From CAVUFH01 sp963740835 (GTDB taxonomy: Bacteria; Actinomycetota; Acidimicrobiia; IMCC26256; PALSA-610), in the NCBI GenBank assembly GCA_963740835.1, contig CAVUFH010000003.1:992001-1056000 (forward strand): a DNA stretch of 64,000 nucleotides, given 5' to 3'. The notes below the pieces were generated by a model. That model made no database searches. It was given only the letters and a program-made list of their open reading frames with translations, and was not told where the DNA came from. The translations under genes and the position numbers were made by a program. Of this stretch, positions 16,216 through 25,100 are shown in pieces. Each line of letters starts with the position of its first letter. Within the stretch, counting starts at the first letter, position 1.

Positions 16216-17813
16216 GCAGCGACGACCTCGTCCTCGTCGTCGACTTCGGCGCGCAGTACGCGCAGTTGATCGCGCGGCGCATCCGTGAAGCGCACGTCTA
16301 CAGCGAGATCGTGCCCCGCTCGATGCCGGTCGCGGAGATGCTTGCCCGCAAGCCGAAGGCAATCGTCTTCTCCGGTGGTCCGGCCTCGGTCCACGTCGAC
16401 GGCGCACCTTCGATCGACCACGCGATCTACGACGCCGGCGTGCCCCTGTTCGGCATCTGCTACGGCGCGCAGCTGATCGCACGCGATCTCGGCGGCGAGG
16501 TGCGCAAGACGGGTACCGGTGAATACGGCCGCACCGCGCTGCGCGTCGCGGGCGCCTCCCCGCTGTTCACGGGCCAACCGGTCGAGCAAGTCGTGTGGAT
16601 GAGCCACGGCGACTCGATTACCGAAGCACCCCCGGGCTTCGCGGTCACCGCCAGCACCGACGCGGTGCCGGTCGCCGCGCTCGAGGATCGCGAGCGCGTC
16701 ATCTACGGCGTGCAGTTTCACCCCGAGGTCATGCACACCGAGCGCGGCCAAGAGGTGTTGAAGGCGTTCCTGTACGACGCCGCGGGCTGCCGGCCGACGT
16801 GGACGAACGTGTCGATCATCGAGCACGCGGTCGCGGAGATCCGCGACCAGGTCGGTGACGAGCGGGTGATCTGCGGGCTCTCCGGCGGTGTCGACTCCGC
16901 GGTCGCGGCCGCGCTCGTGCACAAGGCGATCGGCGACCAGCTCACGTGCGTGTTCGTTGACACCGGTCTGCTCCGGTACGGCGAAGCCGACCAAGTGGAG
17001 CGCACGTTCCGCGAGCAGTTCGCGATCGATCTCGTGCACGTGAAGGCCGCCGACCGGTTCCTGGACGCGCTCGACGATGTCATCGATCCCGAACGCAAGC
17101 GCAAGATCATCGGGGAGCTGTTCATCCGCGTCTTCGAAGAAGCGGCGCGCGACTTGGGTCAGCGAGAGCGGAGTCGCCCTCTCGGCGAAGCACCCGAAGC
17201 GGCGGAGCGGAGCGCATCGAGCAACGATGCGCGCTTCTTGGTGCAAGGGACGCTGTATCCCGACATCGTCGAGTCCGGTGGCGCCGACAACGCGAACATC
17301 AAGTCGCACCACAACGTCGGTGGCCTGCCCGAAGACATGGATTTCGAGCTCGTCGAGCCGCTGCGCAACCTGTTCAAGGACGAAGTGCGCGCGGTCGGCG
17401 AGGAGCTCGGGCTGCCGGAAGAGATCGTGTGGCGCCAGCCGTTCCCCGGGCCCGGCCTCGCGGTGCGGATCATCGGCACGATCACGCGGGAGCGGGTCGA
17501 GATCCTCCAGGGCGCGGACGCGATCGTCACCGAAGAGATCAAGCGGGCCGGCCTCTCCCGGGAGATCTGGCAGAGCTTCGCCGTCCTGCCCGCGGTCAAG
17601 ACCGTGGGGGTCATGGGCGACGATCGCACCTACGCCTACCCGGTCGTGCTGCGGGCCGTGACCTCCGACGACGCCATGACCGCCGACTGGGCCCGCCTGC
17701 CCTACGACGTGCTCGAGCGCATCGCCAGCCGGATCATCAACGAGGTCCCCGGGATCAACCGGGTGGCGTACGACATCACGTCCAAGCCGCCCGGCACCAT
17801 CGAATGGGAGTAA
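16212..17813 (+). CDS. guaA: GMP synthase (glutamine-hydrolysing)
   Basis: A 533-residue GMP synthase that aminates XMP with glutamine. The class I amidotransferase domain has the Cys nucleophile in GICYGAQ and the His/Glu pair in VQFHPEV. The ATP pyrophosphatase domain has the PP-loop GLSGGVDSAVAA, and the dimerisation domain ends TSKPPGTIEWE. About 20-25 extra residues, rich in Arg, Glu and Ser (around ERSRPLGEAPEAAERSAS), interrupt the ATPase domain just before ARFLVQGTLYP, at about residues 317-340. The frame is kept. The start overlaps the VOC stop. Confidence 0.96.
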   Translation: MSSDDLVLVVDFGAQYAQLIARRIREAHVYSEIVPRSMPVAEMLARKPKAIVFSGGPASVHVDGAPSIDHAIYDAGVPLFGICYGAQLIARDLGGEVRKTGTGEYGRTALRVAGASPLFTGQPVEQVVWMSHGDSITEAPPGFAVTASTDAVPVAALEDRERVIYGVQFHPEVMHTERGQEVLKAFLYDAAGCRPTWTNVSIIEHAVAEIRDQVGDERVICGLSGGVDSAVAAALVHKAIGDQLTCVFVDTGLLRYGEADQVERTFREQFAIDLVHVKAADRFLDALDDVIDPERKRKIIGELFIRVFEEAARDLGQRERSRPLGEAPEAAERSASSNDARFLVQGTLYPDIVESGGADNANIKSHHNVGGLPEDMDFELVEPLRNLFKDEVRAVGEELGLPEEIVWRQPFPGPGLAVRIIGTITRERVEILQGADAIVTEEIKRAGLSREIWQSFAVLPAVKTVGVMGDDRTYAYPVVLRAVTSDDAMTADWARLPYDVLERIASRIINEVPGINRVAYDITSKPPGTIEWE

Positions 17814-17816
17814 AGG

Positions 17817-17848
17817 CTCGGCGAGTGGGAGGAATTCCGTCGGCCGAG
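17817..17848 (+). terminator. Weak hairpin after guaA
   Basis: CTCGGC and GCCGAG form a 6-base-pair stem with a 20-base loop just past the guaA stop, followed by AATTTCGT. It could be a weak terminator. The short stem makes this tentative. Confidence 0.25.
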
Positions 17849-17883
17849 TAATTTCGTCCTCTGTTCTGGATGAAGGGGACCTC

Positions 17884-18909
17884 ATGGACTTGAGCGCGCT
17901 GAACGCAGTTGCACGCGCAATCGCATCGCCGGGCAAGGGAATTCTCGCCGCCGACGAGAGCAGCGGGACGATCAAGAAGCGGTTCGACTCGATCAACACC
18001 GAGTCGACCGAGGACCGCCGCCGCGCCTACCGCGAGATGCTGTTCACGACCGCCGGTGCGGGCGACTACATCAGCGGCGTCATCCTCTTCGACGAAACGA
18101 TCCGCCAGAACGCCTCCGACGGTCGCCCGCTCCCGAAGATCCTCGAGGAGCAGGGCATCATCCCGGGCATCAAGGTCGACAAGGGCACGACCCCGCTCGC
18201 CAACGCGCCCGGCGAGCTCGTCACCGACGGACTCGACGGTTTGCGCCAGCGGCTCGTCGAGTACCGCGAGCTCGGCGCCAAGTTCGCCAAGTGGCGCGCG
18301 GTGATCGACATCGGCGCCGGAATCCCGTCGCAGTACTGCATCGACGTGAACGCGCACGCGCTCGCTCGGTACGCCGCGCTCTGCCAGGACGAAGGCATCG
18401 TCCCGATCGTCGAGCCCGAAGTGCTGATGGACGGCGACCACTCGCAAGCGCGTTGCTACGAGGTCACCACGCAGACGCTGCACACGGTCTTCAACGCGCT
18501 GCACGACCAGCGCTGCGAGCTCGAAGGCCTGCTGCTGAAGCCCAACATGATCGTGCCGGGCAAGAAGCACTCCGGAGGCAAGGCCGCGCCGGAACAGGTC
18601 GCCGACGCGACGATCCGCTGCTTCCGGCACACCGTGCCCGCGGCGGTGCCGGGCATTCTCTTCCTGTCCGGTGGTCAGGGCGATGAAGAGGCGACCGCGA
18701 ACCTCGACGCGATCAACAAGCACGCCCCGCTCCCGTGGCAGGTCTCCTTCTCGTACGGTCGCGCGTTGCAGGCCGCCGCGCTGCACGCGTGGCAGGGTCA
18801 GGACGCCAACGCGGCCGAAGGGCAGAAGGCATATCTCCATCGGGCCCGTATGAACGGCCTCGCCCGTTCGGGCAACTGGAGCACCGACGCCGAGCGCGCC
18901 GCCTCCTGA
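17884..18909 (+). CDS. Fructose-bisphosphate aldolase, class I
   Basis: A 341-residue class I (Schiff-base) aldolase, splitting fructose 1,6-bisphosphate in glycolysis and joining trioses in gluconeogenesis. It shows ILAADESSGTIKKRF near the N-terminus, PIVEPEVLMDGDH, and the Schiff-base lysine in LLKPNMIVPGKKHSGG. The SFSYGRALQ motif follows near the C-terminus. AAGGGG precedes the ATG. Monocistronic by appearance, with a hairpin at its end. Confidence 0.94.
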   Translation: MDLSALNAVARAIASPGKGILAADESSGTIKKRFDSINTESTEDRRRAYREMLFTTAGAGDYISGVILFDETIRQNASDGRPLPKILEEQGIIPGIKVDKGTTPLANAPGELVTDGLDGLRQRLVEYRELGAKFAKWRAVIDIGAGIPSQYCIDVNAHALARYAALCQDEGIVPIVEPEVLMDGDHSQARCYEVTTQTLHTVFNALHDQRCELEGLLLKPNMIVPGKKHSGGKAAPEQVADATIRCFRHTVPAAVPGILFLSGGQGDEEATANLDAINKHAPLPWQVSFSYGRALQAAALHAWQGQDANAAEGQKAYLHRARMNGLARSGNWSTDAERAAS

Positions 18910-18914
18910 CCACT

Positions 18915-18957
18915 GTTTGAAGCTCGGCGGGTGCTGACGCCCCGCCTCGCTTCAAAC
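18915..18957 (+). terminator. Hairpin between aldolase and dtd genes
   Basis: Arms GTTTGAAGC and GCTTCAAAC enclose a second stem GGCGGG/CCCGCC. The two stems are separated by a two-base internal mismatch on each side, giving a long hairpin right after the aldolase stop. There is no clear U-run, but position and strength fit a terminator or mRNA-stabilising end. Confidence 0.55.
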
Positions 18958-18967
18958 GGGACTCGCC

Positions 18968-19441
18968 ATGCGTGCACTCGTACAACGCGTGACCGAGGCG
19001 CGAGTGACGGTCGGCGGCGAGCAGGTCGGCGAGATCGGCGCGGGCCTCTGCGTGCTCGTCGGGGTGACGCACGACGACACCGACGCGACCGCGGCGAAGC
19101 TGGCGGCCAAGGTCGCCACCTTGCGCGTGTTCGACGACGACAGCGGAGCCATGAACCGCTCGCTGCTCGACACCGGCGGCGCTGCACTCGTCGTGAGCCA
19201 GTTCACCCTCTACGGCGACACGACGCGCGGCCGGCGGCCGGGTTGGTCCGCGGCCGCGCCGCCCGAGGTCGCGGAACCGTTGATCGAGACCTTCACCCGC
19301 GAGGTCCGGTCCCTCGGCGTGCCCGTCGCGACCGGCCGCTTCCGCGCCGACATGCAGGTCGCGCTCGTCAACGACGGCCCGGTCACGCTGCTCCTCGAGG
19401 TGCCTCCGACAACTCTGACGAGAATGACGACAGCCGTGTAA
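18968..19441 (+). CDS. dtd: D-aminoacyl-tRNA deacylase
   Basis: A 157-residue DTD protein that hydrolyses D-amino acids (and glycine) mischarged on tRNA. It starts MRALVQRVTEARVTV and has the active-site motif SQFTLYGD (about residues 78-85). The NDGPVTLLLE motif lies near the C-terminus. The C-terminal 12 residues are an extension beyond the usual end. Start lies ten bases after the aldolase hairpin. Confidence 0.94.
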   Translation: MRALVQRVTEARVTVGGEQVGEIGAGLCVLVGVTHDDTDATAAKLAAKVATLRVFDDDSGAMNRSLLDTGGAALVVSQFTLYGDTTRGRRPGWSAAAPPEVAEPLIETFTREVRSLGVPVATGRFRADMQVALVNDGPVTLLLEVPPTTLTRMTTAV

Positions 19442-19475
19442 TTCGTGGCGCACGGGTCGGTACGATGGATGAGTC

Positions 19476-22400
19476 ATGGTCGATGTCCAACCCGGGATCG
19501 AGCCCGAGGTCCCTGCGCCCGCCGACGGGGACGCGCCCGAGGAAGACCGACCCGTCCGGACCCGCCGCCCGCTCGACCTCTCGGGGCTGAACCCGGCGCA
19601 GTACGAGGCGGTCACGCTGCCGCCCGGGCCCGTGCTCGTCATCGCCGGCGCCGGATCCGGCAAGACACGAGTGCTCACGCACCGGCTTGCCTACCTGATC
19701 ACCGAGCTCGACGTCTCGCCCTTCGAGATCCTTGCGATCACCTTCACCAACAAGGCCGCGGGAGAGATGCAGGAGCGCGTTGCCGCGCTCGTCGGTCCGG
19801 TCGCGCGTCGCATGTGGGTGTCCACCTTCCACGCCGCGTGCTCCCGCATCTTGCGCCGGGAAGCGACGCTGCTCGGCTACCGGTCGAGCTTCACGATCTA
19901 CGACCAGGCCGACGCAACCCGCCTCACCGACTGGGTGCGCCGCGACCTCAACCTCGACCCCAAACGCTTCCCGCCGCGCTCGCTGCACAACCAGATCAGC
20001 GCGCTGAAGAACGAGCTCGTGCTCGCGGAGGACTACGCGAAGATCGCCGTCGCGCCCACCGAGCGCCGCCTCGCCGACGTCTACACGGAGTACCAGCGTC
20101 GCCTGCAGGAGTCTTCCGCCGTCGACTTCGACGACCTGTTGCTTCTCGCAGTGCGACTCTTCCGTGAGCACCCCGAAGCGTTGAAGCGCTACCAGAGTCG
20201 CTTCAAGCACATCCTCGTCGACGAGTTCCAGGACACCAACGCCGCCCAGTTCGAGCTCGTACGCCTCCTCGCCCAAGATCACCGCAGCGTCATGGTCGTC
20301 GGCGATGTCGATCAATGCCTCGTCGCCGGTACCGAAGTCACCATGGGCGACGGCACCCGCCGTCCGATCGAACTCGTGCATGCCGACGACGAGGTCCTCT
20401 CGTCGTACGGCAGCGGTGACATGCGCCCGGCCCGCGTCCTGCGAACGTACGAGGGGACTGCCTATGGCGGTGTCGCCATTGATCTCCAGAGTGGTCGGCG
20501 TCTTGTCAGCACTGCAGATCACGTGCATTTCGCCGGCTTCATGCGGGGACGCACGCCGCAACTCTTCGTCACATACCTCATGTGGAAGGCAGATGTCGGT
20601 TTCCGCGTCGGTACCTCTCGTACGTACACGAGCGGTCAGCCATCGTCCGTCCTCGGCCCGATGCTCCGTACGAATCAAGAGCAAGCCGACGCGCTTTGGA
20701 TCATCTCGACACACGCGAACGAGGCCGAGGCGCGCCTTCGAGAAGCGATCTTGGCCGCGCGCTGCGGACTGCCGACACTGCCGTTCCTCGCACGTCACAA
20801 CGCGCGACAGCGCGGTGGCTCACTTGTCGGCAACCAGGATCTGATCGACAACTTGTTTGCCTCTGTGGACACTGAGAAGGCTGGATACGGCCTGCTCGCC
20901 GACGAAGGCCTGAGCTTCGATCAGCCGCATCACCTGCCGATGACGGTGACCGATCGCACTGACGGTCACGTTCGGCGCCGTCTCACGGTTGCGCTCTGTG
21001 GCGATCGCCGCGGCCGGAGCCCGCTGCACCGCATATCGCTGTTCGGTTATGACGACGCCGGGCGTACCGCGCTGGAGGACGCCGGCCTGAGCGTTCGACC
21101 AGCCCGGAAGGGTTCTTCGGGCTGGAGGTTCGAGGCCGCTACGAAGGACATGAGCGTGATCGCAGAGACGATCGAACGCATCCGCGGCGTTCTTGATGTC
21201 AACGTCCGCTATGTCGCGCGGCTCGGGCGGAATACGAGCGAGGTCCTCGGAAATTCGCTTCCCTTCACGACCGCCTCGTCGGTGCGCCCGGGCATGGTGA
21301 TGGTCGACGAGAAGGGCGACTTCGATGTCGTCACTGCCGTCGAATGGGTCGGTATCGATTCGCCTGTGTATGACCTCGACGTGGAGCGGACGCACAACTT
21401 CGTCGCCAACGGCATCGTCACTCACAACTCGATCTACAAGTTCCGCGGGGCCGACTTCCGGAACCTGTTGAAGTTCGAGGACGCGTTCCCGGAAGCGACC
21501 ACTGTCGTGCTCGATCAGAACTACCGGTCGTCGCAGCGGATCCTCGACGCCGCGAACGCGGTGATCGAGAACAACGCGTCGCGCCGCGCCAAGCACCTGT
21601 GGACCGATCAGGGTGAGGGCGAGCCGATCGTCCGGTTCCAAGGTGACGACGAGCACGACGAAGCCGGGTTCGTCACACGCGAGATCCATCGCCTCGTCGA
21701 TCAAGAGCACCACCGCTACGGCGACATCGCGGTCTTCTACCGCACCAACGTGCAGAGCCGCGTCATGGAAGAAGCGCTGGTCCGCAGCGCGATCCCGTAC
21801 CGCGTGTTCGGCGGGGTGAAGTTCTACGACCGGCGCGAGATCAAGGACGCGCTCGCGTTCATGCGCGCGCTGGTGAACCCCGATGACGAAGTGTCGTGGA
21901 AGCGCATCGTCAACACACCGAAGCGCGGTGTCGGCGACACGTCGGTGGCGAAGATCGATGCGTACGCGAGCGGCGCGAGTGTGACGTTCCGCGAAGCGAT
22001 CCGTTCGGCTGCGGTCGCCGGTGTCACCGGCAAGGCGTTGGGCGGTTTGAAGGACCTGCTCGAGCTGATGGAGTCGGTCGAGGAGGAAGGCGCGAAGGGT
22101 GTCGGCGCCGCGCTGGAAGCGGTGCTGACGCAGAGCGGCTACCTCGCGGAGCTCGAAGCCGAACGTTCGGTGGAGGCGCAAGGTCGCCTCGAGAACCTGC
22201 AGGAGCTCGTGGGCTCCGCGCGCGAGTTCGACGACCAGATCGACCAGGGTGAGCTCCACGGGCTCGTCGCGATCGGCGGCGTCGGCCAAGGCGAAGACGC
22301 GTCGGCTGCGCCGCAGGGCCTCGCTCGCGTGCAGGCGTTCCTCGAAGCGATCTCGCTCGTCACCGACATCGACGAGTCGGACCCGGACGTCAGCACCGTC

Positions 22401-22958
22401 ACGCTGATGACGTTGCACTCGGCCAAAGGGCTCGAGTTCCCCGTGGTGTTCCTCGTCGGCCTCGAAGACGGCGTGTTCCCGCACGTGCGCAGCATCGGTG
22501 ACCCGGACGAGCTCGAAGAGGAGCGGCGCCTCTGCTACGTCGGCATCACGCGCGCCGAGCAACGCCTCTACCTGTGCCACGCGTGGAGTCGCATGCTGTT
22601 CGGCACCACCGACTACCGCCCGCCGAGCCGCTTCCTCGACGAGATCCCGGCCGAGCTGCTGATGGCCGTCGGGCAAGAGGAGAAGCGCGGCCGGCGCCAA
22701 GGACTCGGCGAGCACCGCGAGAACGTCGTGGCCGCCGCGATGCGGAGGCGCACCCCCGACCCCGCGCTCAGTTCCGGTGCGAGCGGCGCCGAACACCTCG
22801 GCCTCAAGGTCGGTGACGACGTCCGCCACGAGAAGTTCGGAGACGGCATCATCGTCGACATCGAAGGCAGCGGCGACAAGGCCGAAGCCGTCGTCCGCTT
22901 CCCCGACTACGGCGAGAAGCGATTGCTCCTCGCCTGGGCACCACTCCAGCGCGTCTAA
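19476..22958 (+). CDS. pcrA: UvrD/PcrA superfamily 1 DNA helicase with intein
   Basis: A 1160-residue precursor: a helicase of 789 residues interrupted by a 371-residue intein. The helicase unwinds DNA 3' to 5' in repair and replication restart. Walker A is GAGSGKT (about residues 58-64), motif Ia region ITFTNKAAGEM, and Walker B LVDEFQDTNAAQ. Motif III (GDVDQ-SIYKFRGAD) is split by the intein between Q280 and S652. C-terminal motifs include VTLMTLHSAKGLEFPVVF and ERRLCYVGITRAEQRLYL, and a Tudor-like tail contains VGDDVRHEKFGDGIIVDI. The ATG at 19476 gives an acidic N-terminal extension of about 35 residues. Tail-to-tail overlap of 3 bases with the next gene. Confidence 0.95.
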   Translation: MVDVQPGIEPEVPAPADGDAPEEDRPVRTRRPLDLSGLNPAQYEAVTLPPGPVLVIAGAGSGKTRVLTHRLAYLITELDVSPFEILAITFTNKAAGEMQERVAALVGPVARRMWVSTFHAACSRILRREATLLGYRSSFTIYDQADATRLTDWVRRDLNLDPKRFPPRSLHNQISALKNELVLAEDYAKIAVAPTERRLADVYTEYQRRLQESSAVDFDDLLLLAVRLFREHPEALKRYQSRFKHILVDEFQDTNAAQFELVRLLAQDHRSVMVVGDVDQCLVAGTEVTMGDGTRRPIELVHADDEVLSSYGSGDMRPARVLRTYEGTAYGGVAIDLQSGRRLVSTADHVHFAGFMRGRTPQLFVTYLMWKADVGFRVGTSRTYTSGQPSSVLGPMLRTNQEQADALWIISTHANEAEARLREAILAARCGLPTLPFLARHNARQRGGSLVGNQDLIDNLFASVDTEKAGYGLLADEGLSFDQPHHLPMTVTDRTDGHVRRRLTVALCGDRRGRSPLHRISLFGYDDAGRTALEDAGLSVRPARKGSSGWRFEAATKDMSVIAETIERIRGVLDVNVRYVARLGRNTSEVLGNSLPFTTASSVRPGMVMVDEKGDFDVVTAVEWVGIDSPVYDLDVERTHNFVANGIVTHNSIYKFRGADFRNLLKFEDAFPEATTVVLDQNYRSSQRILDAANAVIENNASRRAKHLWTDQGEGEPIVRFQGDDEHDEAGFVTREIHRLVDQEHHRYGDIAVFYRTNVQSRVMEEALVRSAIPYRVFGGVKFYDRREIKDALAFMRALVNPDDEVSWKRIVNTPKRGVGDTSVAKIDAYASGASVTFREAIRSAAVAGVTGKALGGLKDLLELMESVEEEGAKGVGAALEAVLTQSGYLAELEAERSVEAQGRLENLQELVGSAREFDDQIDQGELHGLVAIGGVGQGEDASAAPQGLARVQAFLEAISLVTDIDESDPDVSTVTLMTLHSAKGLEFPVVFLVGLEDGVFPHVRSIGDPDELEEERRLCYVGITRAEQRLYLCHAWSRMLFGTTDYRPPSRFLDEIPAELLMAVGQEEKRGRRQGLGEHRENVVAAAMRRRTPDPALSSGASGAEHLGLKVGDDVRHEKFGDGIIVDIEGSGDKAEAVVRFPDYGEKRLLLAWAPLQRV
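20316..21428 (+). other. Intein within the helicase motif III
   Basis: An in-frame protein-splicing element of 371 residues (precursor residues 281-651). It begins with Cys in CLVAGTEVTMGDG (block A) and has the TxxH of block B in VSTADHVHF. It ends with VYDLDVERTHNFVANG (block F) and IVTHN, with Ser as the first downstream extein residue. These match a class 1 Hint domain. The middle 200-odd residues (from about MWKADVGFRVGTS) look like a degenerate or unusual endonuclease insert; I find no clear LAGLIDADG pair. Removal joins the extein as GDVDQ-SIYKFRG, a perfect motif III. Confidence 0.93.
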
Positions 22959-23440
22959 CCCGGTGCGGTTGTCGTACTCGACGTGCTGGACGGTGGGATG
23001 CCGGTGAGGTCGACGACGATGGTGTCGATCTTGTCGTGCGTGACGATGCTCACCGGATATTGCTCGAGTTTCTCGACATCCATGACCTTCGAGCCGCAGA
23101 CGAATTTTTCGCGGTCGAGTTTGAGGGTGCAACCGCCGGGCTGCTTGAGCTTGTAGGCGACGATGTCACCTTGGTCGAGGGCGAGCAGGAAGCTGCAGCT
23201 GCCGCCGGCGGTCTGGTACGAGGGTCCGCCGGTCTCGAGGTCGGTGCGGATGCCGTCGGCGGTCCCGACGGGATAGCGGCCGCAGGTGACCTTGTTTCCG
23301 CTGCCGCCACCGACGGCGACGAAGATGCCGGCCGCGATCACGAAGCCCGACAGGAGGATGGCGACGGTGGCGGCGATCACCAGTTTCACGTCGGCGTTGC
23401 GCTGACGGCGAGTGCGCACGGACGGCCCTGCTCCTAGCAT
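22955..23440 (-). CDS. Membrane-anchored or secreted hypothetical protein
   Basis: A 161-residue protein not recognised by family. Basic residues (RTRRQR) precede one hydrophobic segment (about residues 20-46, VIAATVAILLSGFVIAAGIF), then an outward domain with four cysteines and a Ser/Thr-rich end (STSSTTTAPG). This fits a single-pass membrane protein with an extracytoplasmic domain. ATG at 23440 is chosen because the longer frame upstream overlaps the B12-domain gene. Confidence 0.65.
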   Translation of the reverse strand: MLGAGPSVRTRRQRNADVKLVIAATVAILLSGFVIAAGIFVAVGGGSGNKVTCGRYPVGTADGIRTDLETGGPSYQTAGGSCSFLLALDQGDIVAYKLKQPGGCTLKLDREKFVCGSKVMDVEKLEQYPVSIVTHDKIDTIVVDLTGIPPSSTSSTTTAPG

Positions 23441-23491
23441 GTCGCCGCCACGGCACCGGTCGCATCTGACCGGCCGCGGCGGGAGGAACCG

Positions 23492-23908
23492 ATGGAGCGA
23501 CGCTACCGCGTCGTCATCGCCAAGCCCGGCTTGGACGGCCACGATCGCGGCGCCAAGGTGATCGCGCGCGCACTGCGGGACGCCGGGTTCGAGGTGATCT
23601 ACACCGGCCTGTTCCAGACGCCCGAGTCGGTCGCGGAAGCGACCCTCCAGGAGGACGCGGACGCGGTCGGGCTCTCGCTGCTCTCGGGCGCGCACATGAC
23701 CCTGATCCCGAAGATCGTCGCCGAGCTCCGTGCGCGTGGGCTCGACGACGTGCTGGTGTTCGCGGGCGGCATCATCCCGCCCGACGACATCGAGACGCTG
23801 CGGGCCGACGGCGTCGCCGCCGTGTTCACGCCCGGTTCCCCGCTGTCGGCGATCACCGACTGGCTGGAATCGGCGCTCGACTCGCGCGAACGCCAGCCCG
23901 GGCAATAG
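23492..23908 (+). CDS. Stand-alone cobalamin-binding subunit of methylmalonyl-CoA mutase type
   Basis: A 138-residue B12-binding domain. The base-off/His-on motif is in KPGLDGHDRGAKV (about residues 11-23), where the His ligates cobalt. Further family marks are LSLLSGAHM and FAGGIIPPDD near the C-terminal half. It matches the small subunit of split methylmalonyl-CoA (or related acyl-CoA) mutases. GGGAGGAACC precedes the ATG. Directly upstream of sucCD, which would consume the succinyl-CoA product; the catalytic subunit is not in the window. Confidence 0.9.
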   Translation: MERRYRVVIAKPGLDGHDRGAKVIARALRDAGFEVIYTGLFQTPESVAEATLQEDADAVGLSLLSGAHMTLIPKIVAELRARGLDDVLVFAGGIIPPDDIETLRADGVAAVFTPGSPLSAITDWLESALDSRERQPGQ

Positions 23909-23952
23909 CTTCCCACCCCGTACACCGAGTCAATTCCCCCGAAGGAGCACCG

Positions 23953-25100
23953 GTGGATCTGTTCGAATACCAAGGGAAGCAGCTGTTCGCGCGGTACGGG
24001 ATACCGGTGTCGGCGGGCGAGGCGGTCTCGACCGTCGACGACGCAGTCGCGGCGGCCGAGCGCGTCGGGTACCCGGTGGTCATCAAGGCGCAGGTGCAGG
24101 TGGGCGGACGGGGCAAGGCCGGCGGGGTGAAGCTCGCGGAGAACGCCGACGAAGCCCGATTGCACGCAAGCAACATCCTCGGGCTCGACATCAAGGGGCA
24201 CGTCGTGCAGGTCGTGTGGGTCGAGCACGCGTCCGACATCGCCGAGGAGTACTACGCGTCGTTCACGCTCGACCGCAGCGCGAAGCAGCACCTGGGCTTG
24301 TTGTCCGCGCAGGGTGGCGTCGAGATCGAGACGGTGGCCGACGAGAACCCGGACGCGATCGCGCGCATCCACGTCAACCCGGTCGACGGCTTGAGCGAAC
24401 CAGAATGCCGCGCGTGGGTGGAAGCCGCGAAGCTGAACCCGCGGCGACCGACGGCGCCGTCGACATCCTGATGAAGCTCTACACCGCATACGTCGACGGC
24501 GATTGTGATCTCGTCGAGATCAACCCGCTCATCCTCACGCCCGCAGGCAAGGTGCACGCGCTCGACGCGAAGGTCACGCTCGACGACAACGCGCGCTTCC
24601 GTCATCCGGAGTGGGACGAGTTGCAGGGGCTCGAGAAGCTCGATGCACGCGAGCGCGAAGCGGCGGAGAAGGGCCTGCAGTACGTCGGGCTCCAAGGCGA
24701 TGTCGGCGTGATCGCGAACGGCGCCGGCCTCGCGATGGCGACGTGCGACATCGTCAACGAGGTCGGCGGCAAGCCTGCGAACTTCCTCGACATCGGCGGC
24801 GGCGCGAACGCGGACGTCATGGCCAACGCGCTCGAGGTCATCAACAACGACCCGTCCGTGAAGGCGATCTTCATCAACATCTTCGGCGGGATCACGAAGG
24901 GCGAGGAGGTCGCCAACGGGATCGTGCAAGCGTTGGGCCGCGTCGACATCGCCTCGCCGATCGTCATCCGGCTCGACGGGACGAACGCGGTGCAGGGCCG
25001 CGAGATCCTCAAGCACCACGAATCCGATCGACTCATCAGCCAACCGACGATGGTGGACGCCGCCCGCATGGCCGTGGCGCGGGCCGGAGGCAACCCGTGA
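23953..25100 (+). CDS. sucC: Succinyl-CoA ligase beta subunit (one-base frameshift in this sequence)
   Basis: ATP-grasp beta subunit of succinyl-CoA synthetase. The first part (MDLFEYQGKQLFARYGIPV to WVEAAKLNP) is in one frame to about 24440, and the rest (VDILMKLYTAYVDGD onward) continues one frame over. The first frame stops at 24469-24471. Adding a single G (or C) near 24441-24443, in a CCGCGGCG run, restores a full-length protein of about 382 residues. Both halves are otherwise intact, including GGGANADVMANAL and IFGGITKGEEVANGI. A sequencing or assembly deletion is the likeliest cause; a true mutation is possible. GAAGGAGCACC precedes the ATG; the stop overlaps sucD. Confidence 0.9.

Noticed and set aside
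15927..17999. 690-residue open frame antisense to guaA
   Set aside because: Caused by high third-position GC on the opposite strand; the guaA frame is full length and conserved.
20316..21428. Reading the intein as a sequencing chimera or a separate gene
   Set aside because: The frame is unbroken on both sides, and intein ends and helicase motif III join exactly.
20820..23132. 770-residue open frame antisense to the helicase and intein
   Set aside because: Arg/Asp/Val-rich low-complexity sequence without motifs; the forward frame has every helicase motif.
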